Origin: Streptomyces sp. MZ04
GTDB lineage: Bacteria; Actinomycetota; Actinomycetes; Streptomycetales; Streptomycetaceae
Direction: 5' to 3'
Length of the DNA: 64,000 nucleotides
Assembly: GCF_004684775.1 (NCBI RefSeq)
Contig: NZ_SRIC01000003.1
Location: 1-64,000, forward strand
The position numbers were made by a program, and so were the translations under genes. Numbering within the stretch: the first letter of the stretch is position 1; each line of letters opens with the position of its first letter. Of this stretch, positions 7,406 through 18,450 are shown in pieces. The notes beneath the pieces are model-generated. The model was not told the origin of the DNA and made no database searches. It saw only the letters and a program-made list of their open reading frames with translations.

Positions 7406-10263
7406 GCAGCAACCAAGTGAGCAACCAAGTGGGCAACCAAGTGAGCACTGAAGTGAGCACTCAAGCGAGCACCCACGAGGGCACCTTCGAGGCCCTGCGC
7501 GGACAGCTGCAGGAGGCCGCCGCGACGTTCGCCGACGGGCCCGACGCGCTGCAGGGCATCCTCCTCGGCCTCGTCGACGACGTCGACCGCGCCCTCGGAG
7601 AGCCGCTGGAGATCTTCCCCGTCTGCCACCACTCGCCCGCGTCGGCGCTCGCGATGGCCCGCCGCCTGCGCGAGAAGCAGCCGAAGGTCGTGTACGTGGA
7701 GCTGTGCGAGGACATGGCGCCGCTCCTGACCGAACTGCGCAACTGCAGACTCCCGGTGGCGGTCCAGGCGTTCGCCACCGACATCGACGGCTTCCCCGCC
7801 GACTGGGCGCCGCTGTCGGTGGTCGCACCGATCACCGAGGCCTCGGCCGAGTACCAGGCGATCGCCTACGCACTGGACACACCGGGCGTCGAACTGGTCC
7901 TCGTCGACCGCTCATCGGACCACGTCTTCCAGTGGGACACGCGCGGCAAGCACGCCGAGGACCCGGCCGATCCGGACGTGCCGCCCGCCGAGGAGGAGGC
8001 AGCGCTGCACGGCGACGCGGTCGGGGTGGAGATCGGCGACCTGCGCCCGCGGTTCGCCGAACTGGAGGAGCACCTGCTGCGCCACGGCCGGGTGCGGCAC
8101 TGGTCGGAGTGGTGGCACCAGTACGTCGAACTGCCGCTGGGCGACAGCGACCACGACACCTACCGCCAGGTGATGCTCCTGATCGGAAGCCTCTTCCGGC
8201 GCCTTGCGCCGGGCGACCCGCACCGGGTGCGGGTCGACGAGGACCGCGAGCGCTACATGTGGACCAGGATGCGCGAGCACCTGGCCGCGACCGGCACCGA
8301 TCCCGCCGACTGCCTCTATGTGTGCGGCGCCTTCCACGCGGCAAGCCGCGTCGAGGAGTTCGGCGCGCACGGCACCGACAGCTTCGAGATCAGCCCGCGC
8401 AGCGCCACCAAGTGGCAGCACGGCCTGATCCCGTCGAGCCACGCGGCGATCGAGGCGCAGTTCGGCCTCGCCGCCGGCTCGGTGTCCATCGCCGCGACGG
8501 TCTGGGCGAAGAACCTCAAGCGCACCAGGACGGAGCCGTACCGCCTCGCGGGACAGGCGGGCACGAAGAAGTCCAAGGCCAAGAAGGCGACGGCCGCGCC
8601 ACCGCCCGTGCCGGCGGCCGAGCCCTCGGACAAGCTGACCGGCTTCCTGCGGCAGCCGCCCGCCCTCGACCGGCTCGACGAGGCCGAACTGCTCGGCTGG
8701 TCGGTGGAGATCGTGCGCGCCGCGCGCCGCAACGGCTATCTCGCCTCCACCGCCGACGCCATCGCGGTGTTCGAGACGTCGATCCTGCTCGCCGGGATGC
8801 GCGACCGGGCCAGGCCCACGCCGTACGACTTCCAGGACGCGGCCGTCACGTGCATAGAGAAGGACTCGGTGCCCGGCCGGCGCGACATACGCCGCCTCGT
8901 GGAAATCATGATGGGCGGCGACCGGATCGGGCAGGTCGGCTACGCATCGCTGCCACCGCTGGCCCGCGATGTGCACGACCGGCTCGCCCCGCTGAACCTG
9001 CCCCTGGAGAAGCGCGGAGTGCGGCGGGCGTTGCTCGACATCGCCGGGCAGCCGGAGCTCGGTGCGTGCTCCGACGTGCTGTGGATGCTGCGCCATCTGA
9101 TGCCGCACGGAGCCGCACGGCCGATCATGGGCGAACGGAAACTGGGGGAGCGGTCGATCCAGGAGTCCTGGGACCTGGCTCTGGGCACCCACCAGCGCGC
9201 GCTCATCGAGCTCGGCTACGAGGGCGTCAGCATCGAACAGGTCCTTGAGCAACGGCTGCGCCGCACCGCGTACGGCCCGCAGGCCACCGCGGCCACGGTC
9301 CTGCAAGCCGTCGAGGACGCGACGCTGTACCTGCGCAGCCGCCGCCTCGCCGACGACCTTGGCACCCGAGCGCTCGAGGTGCTCTCGGCCGAACGCAGCG
9401 TGGACGGCGCGCCGGAAGTGCTGCGCCGGGTGCGGCGGCTGCTCGCCCACTACCGCACCAGTGAGCCGTCGCTTCCGCCGTGGATCGAGTCCTTCGTCAA
9501 GGCCGGGTACGCGCACTACTGCACCCTGCTGCCGACGGCGTTCACCGACGAGGACGCCACCGTGCGCCAGGTGGCGGCGATGCTGGGCTTCCTGTTCAGC
9601 ATGGAGAGCCTGGCCCTCTCGCTCGGCTGCGACCGGACCCAGCTGGAGCTCGCGGTCGCCCAGTCGCACCCGCAGGATCCGTCGAAGACGGCGCTGCTGT
9701 GGGCCGCGCAGACGCAGCTGGGGAACCTGTCCCGTGCGGACCTTCGGGCCAGGTGCGACGAACTCCTGGGCAACCCCTTGGTGGTGCCCGCCTATCCGCG
9801 CTACCTGAGCGGTTTCGTGCACGCCCTGGAGCCCGTCCCGGGTCTCACCGACTTCGTCGTGGAGGCGGTGTCCAACGCGTTCGGACGGCTGCCGGACCCG
9901 GTGCTCCTGCCGTGGCTGCCGACGCTCATCACCACCCTGCGCGGCAGCGGCACGGACCTGGCGCCGCTCCTCATCCGCGAGGCCGGACGGATCTTCCCGG
10001 GCAAGCTCGCGGCCCTTGACGCGTGGGTACCGCCGTGGCTGGCGCAGCCGGAGCCGGTGGCGACGCGTCCTGCGGGGCGCGCCGACGGTGTCTCCGGGTC
10101 CACGCTGCTCGCCGCCCACCCCGCGACGTGCGACGCGGTGGCGAGCCTGCTCGGCTGCGAGGGGACGTGGGAGACGGCGGATGCGGGCCCGTCGGGTGCC
10201 GCACTGGTCGGTCGTCATCCCGAGACGGCACTGGCGCTGGAGGCGCTGCTGTCCGGCGCCTGA
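7402..10263 (+). CDS. DUF5682 family protein, last gene of the MoxR/VWA operon
   Basis: 953 aa from GTG 7402, overlapping the MoxR stop. The first 26 residues come from a slipped 12-bp-type repeat (SNQVSNQVGNQVSTEVST), so the functional start may lie further in. The conserved N-terminal domain (about 65-310) has the FPVCHHSPAS motif (C75, H76, H77) and VVYVELCEDM. This arrangement recalls the TraB/EreA/ChaN-like fold, but that link is from memory and needs a profile search. A Lys/Ala-rich linker at about 390-410 precedes a long helical C-terminal half. It is co-expressed with VWA and MoxR, so it is the candidate client or effector of the ATPase. Confidence 0.8.
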   Translation: MSSNQVSNQVGNQVSTEVSTQASTHEGTFEALRGQLQEAAATFADGPDALQGILLGLVDDVDRALGEPLEIFPVCHHSPASALAMARRLREKQPKVVYVELCEDMAPLLTELRNCRLPVAVQAFATDIDGFPADWAPLSVVAPITEASAEYQAIAYALDTPGVELVLVDRSSDHVFQWDTRGKHAEDPADPDVPPAEEEAALHGDAVGVEIGDLRPRFAELEEHLLRHGRVRHWSEWWHQYVELPLGDSDHDTYRQVMLLIGSLFRRLAPGDPHRVRVDEDRERYMWTRMREHLAATGTDPADCLYVCGAFHAASRVEEFGAHGTDSFEISPRSATKWQHGLIPSSHAAIEAQFGLAAGSVSIAATVWAKNLKRTRTEPYRLAGQAGTKKSKAKKATAAPPPVPAAEPSDKLTGFLRQPPALDRLDEAELLGWSVEIVRAARRNGYLASTADAIAVFETSILLAGMRDRARPTPYDFQDAAVTCIEKDSVPGRRDIRRLVEIMMGGDRIGQVGYASLPPLARDVHDRLAPLNLPLEKRGVRRALLDIAGQPELGACSDVLWMLRHLMPHGAARPIMGERKLGERSIQESWDLALGTHQRALIELGYEGVSIEQVLEQRLRRTAYGPQATAATVLQAVEDATLYLRSRRLADDLGTRALEVLSAERSVDGAPEVLRRVRRLLAHYRTSEPSLPPWIESFVKAGYAHYCTLLPTAFTDEDATVRQVAAMLGFLFSMESLALSLGCDRTQLELAVAQSHPQDPSKTALLWAAQTQLGNLSRADLRARCDELLGNPLVVPAYPRYLSGFVHALEPVPGLTDFVVEAVSNAFGRLPDPVLLPWLPTLITTLRGSGTDLAPLLIREAGRIFPGKLAALDAWVPPWLAQPEPVATRPAGRADGVSGSTLLAAHPATCDAVASLLGCEGTWETADAGPSGAALVGRHPETALALEALLSGA

Positions 10264-10590
10264 CCTCGACGGGGTGACCTCCGAACTCGTCCGTGGCTCG
10301 CGGCAGTACCGCGAAGCCGCGGGCGAGTTCGTGATGTCCGGCAGCACGAGCGTTCCGCGAACCCGCGCGTTGCAAGGTCGTGAAGCGAGCCACCGGCACC
10401 TTGACCGTGCTTCCGGCCGACGGTCATGCTCCTGGACATGACCGCGATGACCCCTCTTGTCCCGCGGCTCCACGTAGACCTGGGCCGCCTCGCCTCGGCC
10501 GCGTGTCGCCCGCGCCTGGCCTGACCGGCCTCTCTCGCGCGCGGCCTCTTCGCCCGCGTACGCCTAGTCGGCGTGTACGTGGCTGTTCGC
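10264..10590. other. Non-coding stretch after the MoxR/VWA operon
   Basis: About 330 bp between the DUF5682 stop and the tandem array. Open frames exist on both strands but have no recognisable protein content and no ribosome-binding site, so I read it as non-coding. No convincing terminator hairpin was seen. Confidence 0.5.
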
Positions 10591-10831
10591 AAGCCGCCCG
10601 GCTCGTCGCCAAGCCGCCCGGCTCACCAAGCCGCCCGGCTCACCAAGCCGCCCGGCTCGTCGCCAAGCCGCCCAGCTCACCAAGCCGCCCGGCTCGTCGC
10701 CAAGCCGCCCAGCTCACCAAGCCGCCCGGCTCGTCGCCAAGCCGCCCGGCTCACCAAGCCGCCCGGCTCGTCGCCAAGCCGCCCAGCTCGCCAAGCCGCC
10801 CGGCTCACCAAACCGCCCGGCGGCTCTCACC
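10591..10831. repeat. Tandem array of 17/20-bp palindromic units
   Basis: Twelve consecutive units plus a degenerate thirteenth. Every unit begins AAGCCGCCC[G/A]GCTC and ends in either GTCGCC (20 bp) or ACC/GCC (17 bp). Unit starts are 10591, 10611, 10628, 10645, 10665, 10682, 10702, 10719, 10739, 10756, 10776, 10793 and 10810 (degenerate). From unit 4 to unit 11 the lengths alternate 20/17, giving a 37-bp higher-order period. Most units contain the perfect inverted repeat AGCCG-CC-CGGCT, so the transcript could form a row of short hairpins. The A variants (CCCAGCTC) lie only in 17-bp units. It lies between the MoxR/VWA operon and the TauD pseudogene. Function unknown. Confidence 0.92.
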
Positions 10832-10933
10832 CTCATCATCCTCATCACCTCCGCAACGCGACCACCTCACCCTCAACTCGGCCGAGACCGGGGCGAGGTG
10901 ATCCGTGCTGCCCATCGAAGGGATACCGGCCCC

Positions 10934-11771
10934 ATGACCTCCGCACCCGCGGTGGAAACACCGCACGACGCCCAGACCCCCGCCGTCACCGTCCAGAAGG
11001 TCGGCGGCCGCATCGGCGCCGTCATCTCCGGCGTCCGCCTCGGCGGCGACCTGGACGAGGCGACCGTGGCCGCCGTCCGCGCCGCGCTCCTCGAGCACAA
11101 GGTCGTCTTCTTCCGCGACCAGCGGCACCTGGACGGGGAGAGCCATGAGGCCTTCGCCCGGCTGCTCGGCACCCCCGTCGCCCACCCCACCGTGCCGTCC
11201 GTCGACGGCCGTTACGCCCTCGGCATCGACAACGACCACGGCGGCCGCGCCAGCCAGTGGCACACCGACGTCACCTTCGTGCCCGCCTATCCGGCGTTCT
11301 CCATCCTCCGCGCCGAGGTCATCCCGCCGTACGGCGGCAACACGCTGTGGGCCAACACCGCGGCCGCCTACGCCGAGCTGCCCGAGCCGCTGCGGATCCT
11401 CGCCGACAGCCTGCGCGGCGTACACACCAACGACTACGACTACGCGGCCGTACGCCCCGGCGCCTCGACGGCGGCGCTCGAACAGCACCGGAAGGTGTTC
11501 ACCGCGGTCACGTTCCAGACCGAGCACCCCGTGGTGCGCGTCCACCCCGAGACCGGGGAACGCACCCTGACAGCACTACGGCGTGGACGACTCCGACGAC
11601 CACGAGCGCACCCTGCGCCGCGTCACCATCGACGGCGACGTGCCGGTCGGCGTCGACGGGCGGCGCTCGACACTGCTCACCCCGCGGTCCGTTCCCGAGC
11701 CCGTGCACGGGATCGCTTCCGGTGCCTCCACGGACGGCACGGTCGCGGAGGGTTCGGAGGGCCTTCAATAA
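10934..11771 (+). pseudogene. Taurine/alpha-ketoglutarate dioxygenase (TauD family), broken by internal deletion
   Basis: Starts [12 protein letters not shown]. The first 210 codons read as a good TauD/TfdA dioxygenase, including the Fe(II)-binding WHTDVTF (HxD). At about 11570 the frame shifts. Before it the reading is [13 protein letters not shown]; after it, in a different frame, it resumes with [19 protein letters not shown], the C-terminal segment carrying the distal iron-ligand histidine. Family members have about 50 residues between these points, so roughly 150 bp plus a frame change have been lost. The unshifted frame runs on as arginine-rich nonsense. The gene would have released sulfite from taurine-like sulfonates and is almost certainly inactive. 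Confidence 0.85.
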
Positions 11772-12125
11772 ACCTGCACATCGAATACCCGGTCCAGTCA
11801 CCGTATTCGGCGAACACTTCACACAAAGCCGTGTGTATGAGCCACAGATCAGACGCTATTGGGGAGGGAGTGTCCGCTTTGTTGAAGGGAGTCCCGCGGC
11901 CCGCCCGATTTCCTCATGTGAAGCTTGTGAAGGAGCTGCTGCCACACGGTGAACATGCCTGCACGCAGGGGTGATTCGTCGTCGCATTCACAGCGGACGG
12001 CCGTCCGACCGATTGGATGTGCGACATGCGAACGTGCTTTGATCCTGCCCACGCGGAAATCGCAGTTTGGGTTCCGCATTCTTAGAAACATCTTTGCAAC
12101 AACCATGAGAAGGGCAGCTCACATC
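11772..12125. other. A/T-richer upstream region of the bacteriocin-like peptide gene
   Basis: About 350 bp that is visibly lower in GC than either neighbour. It should contain the promoter of the precursor gene, but no -35/-10 pair is clear enough to name. A possible 45-codon frame at 11837-11974 ([11 protein letters not shown] start) has no ribosome-binding site and no recognisable content. GAGAAGGG at 12108-12115 is the likely ribosome-binding site for the ATG at 12126. Confidence 0.5.
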
Positions 12126-12353
12126 ATGAACTCCACCCCCCAGGTCCAGACCCTCGAGATCTCCGACGCCGACCTCGACAACGTCTCGGGTGGCCTCTCC
12201 GCCGCTGCCGTCGGCACCGTGACCGGCGCCGTCGACTCGATCGCCCCGGTCTCCTCCACGGTTGCCGGCGTCGTTGGCGTCGTCGAGGGCACCACCGGCC
12301 TGAACACCGCCCCCCTCGCGGGCCTGGCCACCAGCACGGTCGCCGGTCTCTGA
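12126..12353 (+). CDS. Double-glycine leader precursor peptide (NHLP-system bacteriocin-like)
   Basis: 75 aa. The leader (residues 1-23) ends LEISDADLDNVSGG, a classic double-glycine leader with acidic/hydrophobic pattern, to be cut after G23 by a C39 peptidase. The 52-residue core (24-75) is rich in Ala, Val, Gly, Thr and Ser. It has no Cys, Lys, Arg or His, only one Asp and one Glu, and repeated small-residue spacing (AGVVGVVEG, TAPLAGLATSTVAGL). It cannot form lanthionine rings, and no LanM, YcaO or radical SAM modifier lies in the locus, so it may be exported unmodified. Start chosen at ATG 12126; an upstream in-frame ATG at 12105 would add MRRAAHI and lacks a good ribosome-binding site. 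Antibacterial activity is not shown; a signalling or surface-active peptide is equally possible. Confidence 0.85.
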   Translation: MNSTPQVQTLEISDADLDNVSGGLSAAAVGTVTGAVDSIAPVSSTVAGVVGVVEGTTGLNTAPLAGLATSTVAGL

Positions 12354-12382
12354 GCATCTCGCTCACTGAGACACCATGATTC

Positions 12383-12415
12383 GTGAGCCCCGGAACACCC
12401 AGTTCCGGGGCTCAC
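12383..12415 (+). terminator. Intercistronic hairpin between precursor and exporter genes
   Basis: GTGAGCCCCGGAAC and GTTCCGGGGCTCAC form a perfect 14-bp stem with the loop ACCCA. It starts 30 bp after the precursor stop and ends 32 bp before the adaptor start. There is no U-tract, so partial termination or 3'-end protection of the precursor mRNA is expected. Either would give much more peptide mRNA than exporter mRNA, as is common for RiPP operons. The sequence is certain; the role is inferred. Confidence 0.85.
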
Positions 12416-12447
12416 GGACGCCCCAGGCAAGGTAGAGGAATCGTTCC

Positions 12448-13250
12448 GTGCAGTTCCGCCAACAGGCCCTGTCCAAGCTGCAGTCGCCCGAGGAACTCGA
12501 CCTGCCGGTGCGCTACGCCCGCCCCCAGGGCCTGCTCGTCCTCGCCATCACCCTCGTCGTGATGGCCGCGGCCGGTGTCTGGGCCGTGACCGGTTCGGTC
12601 TCCTCGACGCTGCGGGCACCCGGCATCCTCACGCACGGCCAGGGCAGTTACGTCCTCCAGAGCCCCGTCACCGGGCAGGTGACCAGTGTCCTTGTCGAAG
12701 ACGGCGAACGGCTCGCCGCGGGCGCTCCGGTGCTCAAGGTCCGTACGGAACAAGGCGACAAGGTGGTCCGCGCCATCGCGGCGGGCCGCGTCACCGCGCT
12801 CGTCGCCCGGATCGGCACCGTCGTCACCACGGGCGCCGACGTCGCGACCGTGGAGCGCGTGGACGGCAGCGACGACCCGCTCCTCGCCATGGTCTACGTA
12901 CCCGCAGAGAGCGCGGCCACCGTCCCCGTCGGCGCGAAGGTGGACCTCACCGTCCAGTCCGTGCCCACACAGGAGTACGGCGTGCTGCGCGGGCATGTGA
13001 AGGCGATCGGGCGGTCGGCGCAGAGCGCGCAGAAGATCACCGGATTCCTCGGCGACAAGGAACTGGCCGGCCAGTTCACCAAGGAAGGGCCGCCCGTCGC
13101 GGTCCTCGTGCGGCTCGACCGCTCTTCCGCCACCAAGTCCGGCTACGCCTGGTCGTCGGCGGGCGGCCCGCCCTTCGCACTCGACTCCATGACCCTGGCC
13201 ACCGGCGCCTTCCACCTCGCCGAGCAGCGCCCGATCGATTGGCTGCTTCC

Positions 13251-13254
<4 letters not shown>
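12448..13254 (+). CDS. NHLP bacteriocin system secretion protein (HlyD-like adaptor)
   Basis: 268 aa; GTG start with AGAGGAA 7 nt upstream. There is a short cytoplasmic N-terminus, one membrane helix at about residues 27-51 (GLLVLAITLVVMAAAGVWAV), and a biotinyl-lipoyl-like segment (GILTHGQGSYVLQSPVTGQV). The extracytoplasmic region is short. This matches the HlyD-family adaptor that accompanies NHLP/NHLM-type exporters and links the inner-membrane ABC proteins to the outside. Its stop overlaps the next start (GTGA), so the three export genes are translationally coupled. Confidence 0.87.
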
Positions 13255-15536
<2,282 letters not shown>

Positions 15537-15537
15537 G

Positions 15538-18402
15538 GTGACCTCGGTACCGGAGCAGTACACGCACCATGCGTACGGGGACGACGCGGTCGCCGCCGCC
15601 TTCGGCGCGCTCGGCACACCCGTCGACTGCACGGACCTGCGCAGCGTGCACCTGGAGGGCCCGCAGGTGCTGTGGCTCGTCGTGGCAGGGGCCCTCGACC
15701 TGTTCGCCGTCGACGCCGCACAGCAGGGCCACTGGCATTTCCTGGGCCGCCTCGAACCGGGCACCCTGCTCCTCGGCCCCGTCGAAGGCCCCCAGCACAC
15801 GCTGGTCGGACGGCCCCTCCAGGGCTGCGAGCTGCGCCGCATCCCGCTGCGCGAGCTCTACCGCCCCGACTTCGGCGACACCTGGGCGTACGAGCAGCAG
15901 TACCCCAGTCAGTACGACACCCAGGACCAGGCCCTGAGCCTGCTCGAGCACGCCTTCGCGCTCGGCATCGGACGCGGTCACCGGGTGCTGTTCGAAGCGC
16001 CCCTCGACGGACGCATCATGGGCGACGACGTGGTGACCGACGACGACATCCTCTGGATGCCGGTCGCGCCGGGCAGCGTGCAGTACGGCGCCGCCTACAG
16101 CACGGAGGCCGCCGGCGATCTGCTCGTCGACCCCGCCGTCTGGCAGCGCATGGTCAACCAGCAGTACCGGCTGCTCTCCACGCTCGACCGCTGGATCGAA
16201 CGCCTGGAGCGCGCCCACGAGGACCGCACGGCCGCCGGCATCAAGGCGGGCGAGACGGTCCGCGAGCAGGCCGACCGGACCCTGATCGCCTCCATCGGCC
16301 GCTCGGGCAGGGCCGGTTCGGGCCGCCCCGCCTCGCAGGGCGGCGACGACATGACGTACGCGGCCTGCCGTCTTGTCGCCGACGCGGCCGGCATCAAGCT
16401 CGCCGCCCCGGCGGAGAGCGGTGCGGTCAGCGACCGGATCGACCCGGTGGAGCAGGTCGCGGTGGCCTCGCGGATCCGCACCCGCGCCGTCCGGCTCGAC
16501 GGGCGCTGGTGGCGCGAGAACGCGGGACCCCTGGTGGGGCACCGCGCCGCGAGCGGCACGCCGGTCGCGCTGCTGTGGCGGCGCGGAGGCTACGAGTCGG
16601 TGCACCCTTCCTCCGGGCGGCGCACGCGCGTCGACGAGGACAACGTGGAGGAGTTCGAGCCGCAGGCCGTCATGTTCTACCGGCCGCTGCCGGACCGGGC
16701 GTTGACCCCCTGGGGTCTTTTCCGCTTCAGCCTGCGCGGCAATGGCGGCGACGTACGCAATCTCACGATCGCCGGTCTGGTGACGGTCCTCATCGGGGCC
16801 CTCGTGCCGATCGCGACGGGACAGGTGCTCGGCGTGTACGTGCCGAACGCCGAGAAGAGCCTCATCGTCCAGGTCTCCCTGGCCGTCATGATCACCAGCA
16901 TCGTCTCCGCGGCCTTCATGCTGCTGCAGAACCTCACCATCCTGCGGATGGAGGGCCGCATGGAGAGCGCGCTCCAACCGGCCGTCTGGGACCGTCTGTT
17001 GCGGCTGCCCACCCGCTTCTTCGCCTCCCGCTCCACCGGTGAACTGGCCAGCGCGGCGATGGGCGTCAGCACCATCCGCCGGGTGCTTTCGGGCATCGGC
17101 CCGGTGGCCCTGCAGGCGGGCACGGTCGGCGCGATGAACCTCGTCCTGCTGCTCGCCTACAGCGTGCCCCTCGCCCTGGCCGCGCTGGGCATGCTGGTCG
17201 TCATCGCCGGGGTGTTCCTCGCCCTCGGCCTGTGGGAACTGCGCTGGCAGCGCCGCCTGGTCGAGCTCGGCAACAAGCTCAACAACCAGGCCTTCCAGAC
17301 CCTGCGCGGACTGCCCAAGCTCCGCGTCGCCGGCGCGGAGAGCTTCGCGTACGCGGCATGGGCGGGGGAGTTCGCGCGCAGCCGCGAGCTCCAGCAGCGC
17401 GCGGGCCGCATCAAGAACCTCACGACGGTCCTCAACGCGGTCTATCTGCCGCTCTGTACGCTGATCATGTTCGTGCTCCTCGCGGGCCCGGCGCGCGGCA
17501 GCCTCACCGCGGGGGAGTTCCTCACCTTCAGCACCGCCGTGACGATGCTCCTGACGTCGGTCACCCAGCTCACCGGGGCGCTGATCTCGGCGGCCGCGGT
17601 CCTGCCGATGTTCGAGCAGATCAAGCCGGTGCTCGACGAGGCGCCCGAGGTGCGCGGCGCGAGCACGCAGCCCGGCGAACTCCAGGGGGAGATCGAGGCC
17701 CGCGCCGTCTCCTTCCGCTACACCGACGACGGCCCGCTGGTCCTGGACGATGTGTCCCTGGCCATCCGCCCCGGCGAGTTCGTGGCGATCGTCGGCCCGA
17801 GCGGCTGCGGCAAGTCGACCCTCCTTCGCCTGCTCATCGGCTTCGACAAGCCGGTCGCGGGCAGCGTCCTGTACGACGGCCAGGACCTGTCCGCCCTCGA
17901 CCAGGCCGCCGTACGCCGCCAGTGCGGGGTCGTGCTGCAGAACGCGCAGCCGCTCACCGGCTCCATCCTGGACTGCATCTGCGGCGCCGAGACGTTCACC
18001 CAGGAAGAGGCCTGGGAGGCCGCGGCGATGGCGGGCCTCGCCGAGGACATCAAGCGCATGCCGATGGGCCTGCACACGATGATCTCCGGCGGGGGAGCGG
18101 TCTCCGGCGGCCAGCGCCAGCGCCTGATGATCGCCCAGGCGCTGATCCGCCGCCCCCGCGTCCTCTTCTTCGACGAGGCGACCAGCGCCCTGGACAACGA
18201 GACCCAGCGCACGGTCATCGACAGCACCCGCGCCCTGAACGCCACCCGCGTCGTGATCGCCCACCGTCTGTCCACCGTCCTGGACGCCGACCGGGTGATC
18301 GTCATGTCGGAGGGGCGCGTCGTCCAACAGGGCCCGCCCGCACAGCTGTTGGCGGACACGGGTGGTCGGCTGCACGAGCTGGTGCGGCGCCAGATGAGCT
18401 GA
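15538..18402 (+). CDS. NHLP system ABC transporter, second ATP-binding/permease subunit
   Basis: 954 aa; GTG one nt after the preceding stop. About 400 N-terminal residues are specific to this family. The first 110 (LEGPQVLWLVVAGALDLFAV) resemble a cyclic-nucleotide-binding or cupin-like barrel; no peptidase catalytic residues are seen. Then come a six-helix membrane domain (about 415-700) and an ATPase domain with Walker A GPSGCGKST, signature SGGQRQRLM and Walker B VLFFDEATSAL. This is the partner subunit of the NHLM/NHLP exporter class. With the C39 protein and the adaptor it should make one export complex. The operon appears to end here. Confidence 0.9.
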   Translation: MTSVPEQYTHHAYGDDAVAAAFGALGTPVDCTDLRSVHLEGPQVLWLVVAGALDLFAVDAAQQGHWHFLGRLEPGTLLLGPVEGPQHTLVGRPLQGCELRRIPLRELYRPDFGDTWAYEQQYPSQYDTQDQALSLLEHAFALGIGRGHRVLFEAPLDGRIMGDDVVTDDDILWMPVAPGSVQYGAAYSTEAAGDLLVDPAVWQRMVNQQYRLLSTLDRWIERLERAHEDRTAAGIKAGETVREQADRTLIASIGRSGRAGSGRPASQGGDDMTYAACRLVADAAGIKLAAPAESGAVSDRIDPVEQVAVASRIRTRAVRLDGRWWRENAGPLVGHRAASGTPVALLWRRGGYESVHPSSGRRTRVDEDNVEEFEPQAVMFYRPLPDRALTPWGLFRFSLRGNGGDVRNLTIAGLVTVLIGALVPIATGQVLGVYVPNAEKSLIVQVSLAVMITSIVSAAFMLLQNLTILRMEGRMESALQPAVWDRLLRLPTRFFASRSTGELASAAMGVSTIRRVLSGIGPVALQAGTVGAMNLVLLLAYSVPLALAALGMLVVIAGVFLALGLWELRWQRRLVELGNKLNNQAFQTLRGLPKLRVAGAESFAYAAWAGEFARSRELQQRAGRIKNLTTVLNAVYLPLCTLIMFVLLAGPARGSLTAGEFLTFSTAVTMLLTSVTQLTGALISAAAVLPMFEQIKPVLDEAPEVRGASTQPGELQGEIEARAVSFRYTDDGPLVLDDVSLAIRPGEFVAIVGPSGCGKSTLLRLLIGFDKPVAGSVLYDGQDLSALDQAAVRRQCGVVLQNAQPLTGSILDCICGAETFTQEEAWEAAAMAGLAEDIKRMPMGLHTMISGGGAVSGGQRQRLMIAQALIRRPRVLFFDEATSALDNETQRTVIDSTRALNATRVVIAHRLSTVLDADRVIVMSEGRVVQQGPPAQLLADTGGRLHELVRRQMS

Positions 18403-18450
18403 GCCTGTCAGGGGGATGCCGAATCCGTCAGAGAATTCCGAGGAAGGCGA

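Noticed and set aside
7912-10473. Long minus-strand frame opposite the DUF5682 gene
   Set aside because: Antisense shadow without recognisable domains; the plus-strand protein is conserved in type and coupled to MoxR.
10591-10831. CRISPR array
   Set aside because: Units are contiguous without variable spacers, far shorter than CRISPR repeats, and no cas genes are present.
10380-11148. Two long overlapping plus-strand frames through the tandem array (KPPGSS/SRPAHQ repeats)
   Set aside because: Open only because the 17/20-bp repeats lack stops; different frames give equally repetitive text, with no ribosome-binding site or conserved flanks.
11837-11974. 45-codon frame between the TauD pseudogene and the precursor gene
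   Set aside because: No ribosome-binding site, no conserved motif and ordinary length by chance in an A/T-richer spacer.
12126-12353. Lanthipeptide (type A2) precursor
   Set aside because: The core has no cysteine and no lanthionine synthetase gene is present, so (methyl)lanthionine rings cannot form. Retained only as a double-glycine peptide.
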